Assembly (NCBI RefSeq): GCF_011386835.1
Contig: NC_088797.1
Location: 98,776,264 to 98,840,263 of the forward strand
Source: Chrysemys picta bellii
Lineage: Eukaryota > Chordata > Testudines > Emydidae
Direction: 5' to 3'
DNA length: 64,000 bases
Part shown: piece by piece, positions 1 through 11,422 of the stretch
Layout of the letters: each line of letters opens with the position of its first letter
How positions within the stretch are numbered: position 1 is the stretch's first letter
Notes under the pieces: model-generated
What the model saw: the letters and a program-made list of their open reading frames with translations, nothing else
Database searches by the model: none
What the model was told of the DNA's origin: nothing
Translations under genes and position numbers: made by a program

Positions 1-953
1 AAATCAATAGTGAACAAGAAAATAATCATTTCAAAGTGCTATTTTGAAACTCATAAAACTTGAATGTCAATAAATGGAATGTCCAATTATTTGTGCTGTG
101 GACTTTGGTTAATGTTTTCTCACTCAGTCCATATAGCCTGATTGCCCCTATTCCAAGTGACCCTTCTCTGGGAAGTGTGTGCAGCAGATATTGAACATAT
201 GTTTTCTCCACCCTTCCTTTTCTCTCTCAGGTACTCCTTCAGAGTTAATCTGTATGACAGTAGTGCTTGCCTCCTCATATCTAAAACCTCCTAGTCAGCT
301 CTAGCATTGGTATGGCTTGGAACATTACCTTTTTTTTGAAGGAACACCGTTCTTGCCAGAGGTTGACTTTTCTGTCACCTCAGTGGTTAATGGTTTTCGT
401 GCTTGCTCTTGGTTGTGAGCCTAATGGGGGCTTGTGATGCAGAACAGACCTCCGAGGTGAACAGCAGAAGTCTGCTTACAGGCTTTCAGGAGGCTTGTTT
501 GCTAGGGTTCACAAAAAGGCCATGCAGTTCACTGCAGTCTAAAGAAAAAGGCTTTCACATTTTTCCAAGTTAATTGGTTTTTAATTATTTTGCAATGACA
601 AAACATGGGTGGCACTGTAATTTTTGGCTTCCCTTTGACAAGTGTTTACAAGGAGTACAACAATCTGTGATTACATCATGTCATGTAGTTTTAACAGTTT
701 GTTTTTATCTGCATCTCTTCTGGGAATTTTTTCACCACTGGACACAATGGCAAGTATTGATACCTTATCTCGTGGGTCATTTTTTTTTCTTTTTTGCTGT
801 AATTTTTTAGGCTGAACAAGTTTGTATGACTAGAAAACCAGCCTGATTGTATTTTCTTTAAAAAAATTGGAACAGGAATTAAAAAATATTCATATATAGT
901 TTAAAGCAAGGAATGTTGAAAATGTCATATTTTTTTGTTCAGTTGTTCCAAGC

Positions 954-1137
954 GAGGGGTAGTCAACAGGCAGACCGTGGGCCAAATCTGGACCACCAGA
1001 TGCTTTTGAATGGACCACAAAATCTTTTTATTTACTACTTGTTGTTTTGTTTTTATTTACTTCCCTGGAGTCTGGACCTTGACTATACCTTGACCAAGAA
1101 ATTTGGACCTTGGCAAAAAAATAATTGACTACCCCTG
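954..1137. mobile_element. Short hAT-like MITE
   Basis: A 184-bp element bounded by inverted ends: AGGGGTAGTCAA at the left and TTGACTACCCCT at the right. Inside it, the phrase 'tctggacc' recurs on one strand and its near complement on the other. The terminal motif resembles the CAGGGGT-type ends of hAT elements. I see no clear 8-bp target duplication (TTCCAAGC against ATCTGATT), so the copy is probably old. Confidence 0.6.
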
Positions 1138-3665
1138 ATCTGATTTGTAAAGCCAAATGCATGTACAAACTTTCTTATTTTCTTGTCAGACCTCCTCTTC
1201 TATATCCCTTGCTACAGTGTTGTCCATGGTAGGCAACTAAATTATTATAACAGTTCCATTCTCACTGTTGTTCTTGAAGCCATCCTTCATCGTGCTCCAT
1301 TTGTGATTCTTTCTCCAAAAAGAAAGACACAGAAATCAAGATCTTTTGCCTTCCAGCTCCCAAAACATAGCTTCTACATGAGAGAGCATTTTTCATTGCT
1401 CTGTGGCATATTGTTTTTACTGTACTCTATTTCTCTCTGCCTAGTGGATTTGTATATTGTCAATCATGGGAACATTCATTTGGCTCTCAAAATATGAAAT
1501 AACTGGAATTGCATTAGTATAACTGGTGTGCGTGCACACACACAGATAATAGGTTTGTACCCAAGACCTGTTCTTAATTTCTGGTAGGCAAAAATCCTCT
1601 CAGCAAAATGGAACCCTCAAATGATTTTTTTCCCCCCACAAAGGGGGCCAAAAGGATGCTGGTTTAATTTTATACGTGAAACTTTTCACCCAATTTTGTT
1701 AACTGCTAAGATAATCGAAAAGTGTCTGTTTTTAACTTTTACCCTCCAGCAAATCTCATCTGTGTTTTTGCAGAATTTGATATGTAAGCCCAATACTCTC
1801 TCTTCCTTGAAAGTCTGATAAATGAAAAAGGGACTAAGTTCAGGCTTTTGAGAGACTGTTTATTTCTTTCTTTCTCAATCTTTTGTGGGTTAGAAGAAAT
1901 TGCTTTAGGCTAATGTCACATATTACATTTAATAACAATACATCAAGCAAAAAAAATCTATGAACTGCAGTTACCTTTTAGAAAAACGTTGACAGTGGCT
2001 GTCTTCTCTGTTCTTTCAGATAAGTACACTGATAATGGTGACTCTTGCACCTGCTGAAGCTTACTTTCTTGTGTCCATTATTGATATACAGATTTTTACA
2101 GATGTTAAGTGGTCTGAGACAGCCACTTTGTTGTTGCCATAACCCTACTCTGGTAAAGTATAATTACTGGGTACGCTGAAGAGAGCTGCAGCAATTTTTA
2201 AAAAATACTAGAAAAGCTATAACAGAACATAACAAAAAGCACTGAAGACAAAGTGTTTTCCAAATATTTTTCCTGCAATAAAATAGAATTTTTTTTTAGA
2301 CGAATATCTGAATTCCTTTGAGGTGATACACAGGGGTGTGGGTCTGAAAGTAATTATACAATTAAATATGTTTTTAAAAATCTCCAAAGCAAGTAAAGAA
2401 TTCATAGGTGCAGTCTGAGGTTTGCACACATTGTTCAAGTATCAAGTTAATCTTTCATCAGGATGATTTTTTTTAAGCATAAGTGAAAGAAAAGAAATGT
2501 TATCCTGTGCAAAAATCATCAGCCCTTCTACACTGTTCAGTGCTTTAGCTCATCAAGAGTGTTTGCACATTAACATAGATGAACGCACGAGCAAGTGAAA
2601 GATCTTTCTTGGGAAGGTAGATGACTCTTTCTCTACTAATACAAATGTATCTAAGTACATTTAATTTGGAAATAAAACCAACTGCAACACTGAAAGGGAT
2701 ATATATATATATATATAATATGAGCCTTGCAGGGGAGAAAGAAGAAGAGCTGTGGAAGGGCTGGAGAGATAGCAAGATAGAAATAATGGGATCCAGGAAA
2801 TGAGAGACTCTCCGAAGGCAGGGGAGGAAAGGAGATACTAGGATGAGGGTGGGGAAGGGGCAAATGGAAACCAACAGGAAATAGAAAGAGATGCAACAAG
2901 GGGAAAATTTGAGATGGAGAAATCTTCATCCTGGGACCAGAATGATTTTAGGAAAATGCCGTATTTTGGAGAAAAAGGGAAGCCTTTTGTAAAAGGCTGA
3001 TTTAATTGAAAATGGCTCCTCAGAGTCCTAGAATGTTAGTGTAATCTACACTCACCGGTGTGTTTCATCAGTAGTCTTGGTGAAGATGGCTTAGTTGGCA
3101 GAGGCCACTGAAGTCAGTTAAACACTATCAATATTATTTATAATATCGATACTGCATCCACGGTACTTATGTTTCTCATTTACCATATTTCCCTTAGTTC
3201 ATCTTACCTACCTGAAAAAAAACTTCAGCCTATGAGTACTTGCCAGTTACAATGAACATTTGGTCAGAAATGCCTGCCAGTCAGACTTCATACAGTTTGA
3301 CTGGGACCTTCAAAGTCTGTTTTTTGTTTTTGTTTTGTTTTTCTGACTGGAAAGTTTGATCTTACATCCTAATGTATTTCAAAAGTAAAAAAGAAACATT
3401 CAGATGAGAAATAAGCTGGTGCCCTAACAAGTTATTTATTTTACTGTGATTCTTTCTACAGCAAATATATCTCACATTTGAATGCTTAATTTGGTAAGTG
3501 CCAAAGTGAGTTAAGTATATTATTTTGCCAGTTAGACTATGATTGTAGGAAACTGGCCATTTCAGCTCTCTTGTTAGCCTTTGGTATTGTTTACCCTTGG
3601 CAATTACTTAGGTTTCCATTTGATTAGTATAATAATAATGCTCCACTTGTTTTTCTGCATCCATA
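1138..3665. other. No gene seen; simple-sequence tracts
   Basis: Unique AT-rich DNA without a supported gene. It holds a (TA)n run at about 2700-2718. A purine-rich stretch at 2726-2900 gives the long pyrimidine-coded minus-strand frames seen there, which I regard as composition artefacts. Confidence 0.5.
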
Positions 3666-4385
3666 GTCATAAGAACATAAGAATGGCCATACTGGGTCAG
3701 ACCAATGGTCCATTTAGCCCAGTATCCTGTCTTATGACAGTGTACGGTAGAGCATGGGGTTGCATCCCTGACCACATGGGCTAATAGCCATTGATGGATC
3801 TATCCTTCATGAACGTATCTAATTTTTTTAACCCATTATACTTTTGCCTTCACAACATCCCATGGCAATGGGTTCCACAGGTTGACAGTGCGATATGTGA
3901 AGAAGTACTTCCTTATGTTTGTTTAACCCTGCTGCCTGTTAATTTCATTCGGTGACTGGTTCTTGTATTATGTAAAGGGGTAAATAATACTTCCTTATTC
4001 ACTTCCTCCATACCATACCATTCATGATTTTATAGACCTCTATCATAACTGCTATTAGTTGTCTCTTTTCTAAGCTGAACAGTCCCAGTCTTTTTAGTCT
4101 TTCCTCATATGGAAGCTGTTCCATACTCCCTAATCATTTTTGTTGCCCTTCTCTGTACTTTTTCCATTTCTAATATATCTTTTTTTGAGATGGGGTGACC
4201 AGAACTGCATGCAGTATTCAAGGTGTGGGCGTACCATGGACTTTATACAGTGGCTCTATGATATTTTCTGTCTTATTATCTATCTCTTTCCTAATGGTTC
4301 CTAACATTCTGTTAGCTTTTTTGACTGTCACTGCACACTGAGCTGATGTTTTCAGACAACAATCTACAATCACTCCAATTTCCAG
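3666..4385 (-). mobile_element. CR1 LINE, antisense 3' part
   Basis: The plus strand reads as the reverse complement of a CR1 3' end. It starts at 'cataagaacataagaatggc' and continues through 'actgggtcagaccaatggtc' and 'aacccattatac', then into the ORF2 C-terminal region. On the minus strand, residues such as VKKANRMLGTIRKEIDNKTE (about 4240-4330) match the conserved CR1 ORF2 tail, where an alanine-lysine-lysine-alanine-asparagine motif is typical. The copy is 5'-truncated at about 4385 and carries several small deletions, so it is an old insertion in the presumed DNTT intron. Confidence 0.8.
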
Positions 4386-5349
4386 ACTCCAGTTTTTATT
4401 AGGACATCTTGATTGATTCCACCGGATGACTGTGCTTTGGTTCATGTAGCCCTGCTACCCTTAAATGAGAATTGCAGTGAGTGAATAGATAATTTATAGA
4501 TATTTATATTTCTGTCAGTGGTGAGGATGCTATTTGGACAAGAGAGGGCAGATAGAGAACAAATAACCGGACAGCCTTGCACTTTTGCTCTAACCAATCA
4601 ATCATGGTCTAATGTTTAAATTGTAGATCTTTGAAGATGTCAGTGTGTTACTCCTGTAACTTGCCATTTAATGCACTGGCCTTTCACATCTGGATAAGTA
4701 GTTTCAAATCTCAAAGACTGCAAGGTCAATTGTAAAGGGACTAAACTGACATAGTATCTTGGAAGATATATCCATAGTAAAGTGACAGAGGGTGTGCAAA
4801 TTGCTGTGCAAGATACATTTGAGCTGCATTATAATATCTTAGGGTGACCATGTTAGGGTGACCCAAAGGCCTGGTTTACACTATGGGGTTAGGTCGAATT
4901 TAGCTGCGTTAGGTCGATTTAAAAATGACTGCGTCCGCACAACCAACCCCGTTCCGTCGACCTAAAGGGCTCTTAAAATCAACTTCTGTACTCCTCCCCG
5001 ACGAGGATAAGCGCTAAAATAGACCTTGCTGGGTCAAATTTGAGGTAGTGTGGACGCAAATCAATGGTATTGGCCTCTGGGAGCTATCCCAGAGTGCTCC
5101 ATTGTGACCGCTCTGGACAGCACTTTGAACTCCAATGCACTAGCCAGGTACACAGGAAAAGTTCCGGGAAGCTTTTTAATTTCATTTCCTGTTTGGTCAG
5201 CATGGTGAACTCAGCAGCATTCAGCAGCACAGGTGAACATGCAGTCCCCCCAGAATCGTAGGCCGTAGAATGTTTCTACGCTCCCCCTATCATCTCCGTC
5301 CCTGAGGTTATCGTAGATTAGAAGGCAAAAAAACCGCATTCACGATGAC

Positions 5350-5637
5350 ATGTTTTCCGAGCCCATGCAGTCCTCCCTCACTGATAGGACACAGCTTAAT
5401 GTATGGAGGCATTCAGTGGCAGAGGCCAGGAAAGAATTAAGTGAGCATGAAGAGCGGAGGCAGGATGCGATGCTGAGGCTAATGGGGGAGCAAACGGACA
5501 TGATGAAGCATTTGTTGGGGGAGCAAACAGACATGATGAAGCGTCTGTTGGATCCCCCGAGCTCATCGCTGGGGAGCAGGAGAGCAGAGTTGCAGGGGAG
5601 GTGGTGGAGCCATACACCATGCCCTGGATGTTGCTAG
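5350..5637 (+). pseudogene. Harbinger Myb-like accessory protein, C-terminal remnant
   Basis: A 95-codon open stretch from ATG at 5350 to TAG at 5635. It encodes a charged helical segment rich in Glu, Arg and Gln (for example [18 protein letters not shown]), likely coiled-coil, that resembles the C-terminal part of the Myb/SANT-like DNA-binding partner encoded by turtle Harbinger elements. The DNA-binding helices themselves are not visible upstream, so this is only the tail. A 33-bp tandem duplication at about 5482-5550 produces two copies of GEQTDMMK(H/R)LL. The frame then runs into sequence I cannot assign (about 5555-5680) before the DNMT3B-like segment, which is in a different frame. It is probably not functional. 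Confidence 0.5.
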
Positions 5638-5681
5638 GAGGTAGGCAGGGAAGACGTTCCCAGAACCCCCAGCCAACCTAC

Positions 5682-5970
5682 ATGTCCGACGAGTACGGGT
5701 ACCAGTCCTACTGTACCGTCTGCTGTGAAGGAAAGGAGCTGCTGCTGTGTAGCAATGCCAGCTGCTGCAGGTGCTTCTGTGTCAAAATGCTTGCAGGTCC
5801 TGGTAGGGCAAGGTACCTTGGCCAACGCAAAAGAGCAAGAGCCCTGGAGCTGTTACATGTGTCAATCACAGAAGCGCTATGGGGTGTTACAGCGCCGACC
5901 GGACTAGAATGTACGGCTGCAGGACTTCTTCACCAGCGACAAAGGACAGGAATATGATGCACCTAAAATC
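5682..5970 (+). pseudogene. DNMT3B: DNMT3B ADD-domain fragment, intronless, captured in a transposon
   Basis: The plus strand encodes [12 protein letters not shown], then [15 protein letters not shown], then after a +1 shift [25 protein letters not shown] and YGVLQRRPD, and finally [20 protein letters not shown]. This follows the PHD-like half of the ADD zinc-finger domain of the de novo DNA methyltransferase DNMT3[16 protein letters not shown] and FFTSD point to DNMT3B rather than DNMT3A. The zinc-ligand cysteines are retained. In the host protein, ADD binds unmethylated histone H3 lysine 4 and regulates the catalytic domain. The copy is broken by one extra base at about 5785-5790 and by a tryptophan codon changed to TAG at 5905-5907; it ends at TAA 5971, where the transposase remnant resumes. 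About 96 codons run without an intron, which suggests capture through a spliced transcript or joining of exons. Confidence 0.85.
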
Positions 5971-5976
5971 TAAACA

Positions 5977-6205
5977 GGCCCGCACATTTCCCAGAGTCAC
6001 TACTCTTGATAACAGAACATCAATGATTGCATACTTGGATCACAGCAGCCCCCACAGTAGACTTGCTCACAACAGCAGCGGTGACGGTGAGCTGAGTGGG
6101 CTCAATGCTTGCCGTGGTATGGCATCTGCACGGATAACCCAGGAAAAAAGGTGCAAAACGATTGTCTGCCGTTGCTTTCACGGAGGGAGGGGCGACTGAC
6201 GACAT
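5977..6205 (-). pseudogene. Harbinger transposase N-terminal remnant
   Basis: On the minus strand, residues around AAVVSKSTVGAAVIQVC (about 6030-6080) match the helix-turn-helix segment (SKSTVG followed by a small residue and QVC) that precedes the DDE core in PIF/Harbinger transposases. Continuing upstream on the plus strand, the complement of 5977-6025 in another frame reads LLSRVVTLGNVRA-like, which also fits the family. At least one frameshift and a stop separate the two parts. The DDE catalytic region is absent; the DNMT3B-like segment stands where it should continue. Opposite orientation of the two element genes is normal for Harbinger elements. Confidence 0.6.
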
Positions 6206-6461
6206 GTACCCAAAACCACCCGCAACAATGTTTTTGCCCCATCAGGCATTGGGAGCTTAACCCAGAATTCCAATGGGTGGTGGAGACTGCGGGAACTGTG
6301 GGATAGCTACCCACAGTGCACCACTCTGTAAGTTGATGCTCACCATGGTAGTGAGGACACATTCTGCTGACTTAATGCGCTTAGTGGGGACATACGCAAT
6401 CGACTGTATAAAATCGACTTCTATAACATCGACTTAATTTCATAGTGTAGACATACCCAAA

Positions 6462-8337
6462 GGGAAAACGGGACACCTACAAAACTGGTTTGAAAATAGC
6501 TCATTTCCAGGCACACTGAGCAGTAGACTCCCAGGTTTGTAAATAGCGGTCCATCTACATTTTTCTAGCTATTCATTTGTTACTGTCTTGCTTACTCCCA
6601 CTGTGATGACTCAAGTAGTGCTGGAGCTGTATGAGTATGTTGTTCCAATATATTGAAAATGCTGTAAAAATAGTAATAATTATACTGCCAATTAAATTTA
6701 ACTTTTTAATAATTTTAAAATGAATGAAAAATGTGTACTAATTAAGTTAATGTAGGTAGATGTCACATACCACCTTGTACATGAAAATTACTGAGTGTAA
6801 ATCAGGTTTAAATGAGAAAATCACTAAGAACGCTATACACAAGAGTTTCTCATTTCAGAATATACAAGCATTTTGGGATACAAAGGGAAGACTGGAATGA
6901 GTACATGCATGACATTCTCTGATGCACACCTAAAAGTCAATGCTAGGCCAAACACTGCATGTTTTCTTTGCAATTTGTTACACTGTTCTCAAAAATATTT
7001 TGTTTGCTGTTTTTCCTCCATAATCTGCTCAGTGAGAACCAGATCTTTTATAGGCCTCAAAGCCTAGGGCCTCAAGGGGTCTTGTATCGCAGTTGGCATT
7101 CTGCCTCCACCTTCTCCATATTTTATAGGTTCCATGGGATAATGTAACCCAATAGTGTGCCCATTGCATTTTTACAGGACTAATAGTTGCAGCAGCTAAA
7201 CAGCCAATGCTACCTTACTGGTGGGAAAATGAGGTATGGGACCAGATGCTTCACTCTGAGAAAGACCTTGGCTGTATAAGCCAGAGCAAGATCAAGTATG
7301 AGACTCCCAAATAATATTGAAGGGTAGTGGTGAGGGGCAGTATGTGTAGTTTAAAATGAGAACTGATGGCTTTTTGGTGGCCTATGTGAACCAAGCTGGT
7401 GGGCTTAGTCTACTATTTCCTAAGGAACTAGGGTCTAATCCTCATCATGGATGGCATTATCATCTTAATTAGCAATATCCCCTGATAAGCCAATTATTTA
7501 AATAATGGGTACAGAAAAAATGGACAGCTGATCCTTCCACCAGATGACTCCTGTTCAGGATTAAGGAACATAAGTGAGGAATGTGTGAGAGCGCTTACTC
7601 TGAGGACCTCACTTTCCAGTGCTGTTAGTTTTGACATCTTTTGCAAGCACTAAATCCACTTTTATTAATTAGATGATGTCTGTTGTGTGCTATGAAATTG
7701 TAAGTGCTATGTGGGTATTTTATGAGTTAAGTCGTGGCATACAAGCTCACCTCTCAATCTCTGAGGTGGGAAACAGTATGAGGTAAAGTCCTATAGTGAG
7801 GGATGTTTATCTTATGTAACATTTTCTATTACCTCTTTTGCTCAATTCAGTATTTTTACTCTAAGTTATTTATAATAATAGTGAAATGTACTGGTAGGTT
7901 TGCATGGAACATATGTGAATGTGTGTCTATTTTGAATGCTAACTGAGTGAACACAGTTGACAGGTGAGGGTGTTTTTGCAATGACTACAACCTATTAGAA
8001 ATAGAAGGCCAGGTAAAGAATCATAATCTCATGCCGGATATTCAAGGACAACACTATATGTTTGTGCCTTAGACGCTTGTATAAGTTACTTTTTAAGAGT
8101 GCAAGTTTTGTAAAAGGGTTTAACTAGGTTAGTATAACTGAAATTGTGGGGTTTCTTATAAACTAGACCTATTAGACAATATTTACAGGCTGGTTTTAAT
8201 TTGCATATTTCAGAAAGTCCTTTGCTTTCTATTTGTATAAAAAATATTTTCCACATTGTGATCTTCACCAATCTCTGCTTTCTTTGGACCGTCTTACCCT
8301 TCTACATGTATTGTATTGGATGAATTGCACCTTACAT
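6462..8337. other. No gene seen
   Basis: AT-rich unique DNA. I find no splice-bounded coding stretch, repeat end or RNA gene that I can support. Confidence 0.5.
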
Positions 8338-8484
8338 GCTGAGGATAGGGTGACCAGATGTCCTGATTTTATAGGGACAGTCTTGATTTTTGGGCCTTTT
8401 TTCTTATATAGGCTCCTATTACCCCCCCACCCCCATCCCTGTCCCGATTTTTCACATTTGCTGTCTGGTCACCCTAGCTGAGGA
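8338..8484. mobile_element. 131-bp palindromic MITE with 8-bp target duplication
   Basis: The ends are TAGGGTGACCAGA at 8346-8358 and TCTGGTCACCCTA at 8464-8476. The flanks are a perfect direct repeat, GCTGAGGA at 8338-8345 and 8477-8484. An 8-bp duplication and short inverted ends fit a non-autonomous hAT-type element. The inside contains 'gattttatagggacagtc', whose parts recur inverted near the right end, so the whole unit can fold back. Confidence 0.8.
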
Positions 8485-11422
8485 ACTAGTAGGCCTGTAT
8501 ATGTGTTGGCCTAGTCAAGAGACTGGACAAAAAAAGGTTAATGTTGCACACAAAAGTTCTCTGTAAAATGGGAGAAGGAAGTCTGTGAGCCACAGATCTG
8601 GAAAGAACCAGAATGCTTTATAACTCTTCATGTTATTGAAATGATACATATAACCCCCTGCAAAAATTGCCTCTCATTCCCAAAAGCAGCACGCTCACTA
8701 TGATTTATTTAACTAATACTATAATTCTTATTTAGATATTGATGTTTTTGGCTAGCTGGTTTCATAGAATTAAATGAGTTTAAAAAAAAGTAATAATAGA
8801 AATAGCATGACATCTGATTGAACTTTGGGAATCAGGAATTAGGAAATCATCAAATAGTGCTTCACAATTTATTAAAGATATTATTGATCATTAATGCCAA
8901 AATGAAAAATAAGAAGTAGCAATTCACACAAGAAAACATTTGGAAGGCAGATTAATCTGCATTAAGTGTAGTTAATGGTCATGTTTGCAACCACAATTTT
9001 AATATTTCCATCCATTGGAACAACGGAATTGATCAGATGGGATAAGAAGCAAGAGATATCAGCTGCTACAACCCATTGTTTTTTGTAAGTTTAATTGATT
9101 ATGATGATTGGGAATGCAGCTTGGTTCTGTTGAACTTTGGTAAAAAGCTGCAAAAAATTCACAAGAAGACAGGCAGTTCATTATTTACTTCTTTTGAGCA
9201 AAAAGGAGTGTGTGTGTGTGGGGGGGGGGGGGGAGCGGGAGAAGAGACCCAGGGGTAGGGGGAGAAACAAAAAGGAAAAGAACAGGGTTGATTGCTGATT
9301 GTAATAATCAAATATGCATCATTGTATTAGTTCAGTACAGATTGTCAAAGAGGCAGCATAATAGGTTATGATTTACATTAATACCACTCAGCCAGCTAAA
9401 GTAGTTGGCAGGTACCAACTAGAGGTTCATTTAGAAACATGGGTTGTAGTGACTAAGAACAGTTGTCAGCATCAACTTCTTGTATTAAAAAATTCCTGTC
9501 AAGCAAATGAGATGAGTAATACTCATAAACATGCTATTTCTGTAAGTAGGGTGAGAGAACAAACTTAAAAGTGCGATTCTATTGTGCAACAGAAATGGCA
9601 AGTAGTTTGAGGTCCAGAAGACATGAAGTGCTTCCATTAAAGACCATCCATAACAGATGGCCACACATTTAAGAACACATCTCAGGTTTCTGCAATTATT
9701 CATGGATGTTAAAAAAAAAAAATCATCCAAGTCCTGTCCTCCCACATGAAGAGGGAAAATATCATTATTTTGCCTGCTTTTTGATTTTTTTAATTGGATG
9801 ATTTTAGCAGTTTGTTAAACTGTGGAAAATCTTTATTATACAATCAAAACACAGCGCACTCAGCATTTACGTAAAAATTAATATTTGATTATCTTAATCT
9901 ACTGTGAGACAGTGCTGCAGATATGCCATTCATGTTTTCCTCTTTTCCATTATCCACAAGTGAGTGACAAAATCCTGCCTTTTAGAAATAACTCAATAAA
10001 GAGAGAGAGGAGACAAGTAGGCTTAGGAAAATGTGGGTCCCTCCAATTACTACATAGAATACCTAGTTGGTTATCCTCCCACATTCCAAATAATAGTGGA
10101 TGGTAAGTGCCACTAGGTCTTTGATGTTATTCCCAGAAGTACTGCAGCAGCCCGGAAAGTAGTGCTGTTGCCTGGAAATGTGTTGCAGTTTTGGAAGGCT
10201 GCACACCTGATGTTTTGTAACTCAGTTGTAATATATCATTTGCTGGAGAAGAAATATCTGGGGTGCCATTATAGTATTGGGCGGAGATTTAAGGGATACT
10301 TATGGGTGTTCTCATTTTGTTGTCTTCTTAGATTTTGTCTTTTCTGGCTTTTCTACATTTCCTCCTATATGGGCAAGAATATCTTTTTTTAATGAGGCGC
10401 TTTTTTTTTTGGTATATCTCTCGCTCATTTCAGAACATAAGATTTAAAGTACATTTAAAAAGTAATGGAACATAATGGGCTTGTGTTTGAAAAGTAGCCT
10501 CTTTATTGCAGATACAATTTTTAACTTACAATTAAAATTGATGCATGATAATTGCAGCTCATTTATATTGTAGAAAATAGATTTCCAACTCTGTGCCTGT
10601 GGGCACCTTGCCAGTGTTTGGATATTTTATATGCTATAAACTTCACATGCAAAAATTGGAGGTTGGACGAACCCCCATTAAAAATCAGGACTCCATGCTT
10701 ATTATTATTATTATTTATTATTAAAACAAAAATGAGTGTCAAGCTTATTCCATTAGGAGCAAAAGAAATCTCTGAACCAGTGGACCAAATCCTTGCCTTG
10801 AGTTTTAACATGACTTGCTTGCAATGGATATCTCCTTAGACATACAGACATAGTTATGTTAAGAGGGAAACAATTCTACATACCTTGTGAAGTTTTGTTA
10901 CCATTATGTACAAATGATGAACCATCAGTATACATAATACTAGGTCTAAACTGGGGGGGGAAGCATTATTGAAATCAATGGATCTACACCTGTTTACACC
11001 AGGGCCAAATGTAAAGCTAATGGAAAGGCTGCCACTGTCTTCAATGGGCTTTGGATCGGGCCCGTAGTGCAGTGCAATTGGTATACAAACATTCCCAGCA
11101 ACAAAACTGTGGAATATGAATCCCAAATAATTGGATTGCATGACTTAACCAAGTAAATCCCATACCTAGTAGGAACCAGTGTAGCAGGCTGCACCAGGGA
11201 AGTAGAGACTGACAAAAGGTAAGTGGGTTTAAAGAGATCTGGCTATAACATTTTATGCACAGTTTCTAAAAATATCTTTATATTCAAAATTATATATAGT
11301 TAATACAGAATAAATACTTGCTATTTATTTAATAGAGAATAAATGCTAAGGAGTGTTAATTAGAATGTCTAGATACTTGAACATTAAGATGAGTTTATGC
11401 TTCTAGTTCAGAAAAATGTTAC
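8485..11422. other. No gene seen; simple repeats
   Basis: No supported gene. It contains a GT stretch followed by a run of about 13 G at about 9208-9233, an (ATT)n microsatellite at about 10703-10722, and at about 10955-11062 a weak repeat-like stretch ending in 'caatgggctttggatcgggc'. A related phrase occurs at 41515-41585, suggesting a common amniote interspersed repeat that I cannot name. Confidence 0.4.

Larger units (their letters stand above)
4868..6458. mobile_element. PIF/Harbinger-type element with captured host sequence
   Basis: The inverted ends are GGCCTGGTTTACACTATG at the left and, on the opposite strand at the right, GGGTATGTCTACACTATG (13 of 18 positions agree). Both continue into a shared GTTAGGTCGA/ATTAAGTCGA motif, and further copies of the TCGA-type phrase lie subterminally on both sides. 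The element is flanked by AAA at 4865-4867 and 6459-6461, consistent with the 3-bp duplication of Harbinger elements. Inside, in order, are a non-coding left arm, a Myb-like accessory ORF remnant (5350-5637, plus), a DNMT3B-derived segment (5682-5970, plus) and a transposase N-terminal remnant (about 5977-6190, minus). Most of the transposase, including its catalytic core, is missing, so the copy is non-autonomous. The family name rests on recognition of the transposase fragment and the ends. Confidence 0.75.

Noticed and set aside
2545..2929. Overlapping minus-strand frames rich in Ser, Leu and Pro
   Set aside because: Produced by a purine-rich tract and a (TA)n repeat; no domain seen.
5601..5681. 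5' extension of the DNMT3B match upstream of 5682
   Set aside because: The frame stays open but the residues do not resemble DNMT3B; left unassigned.
11216..11227. AAAAG|GTAAGT as end of the penultimate DNTT exon
   Set aside because: Upstream codons contain stops and do not match the conserved peptide before the last exon.
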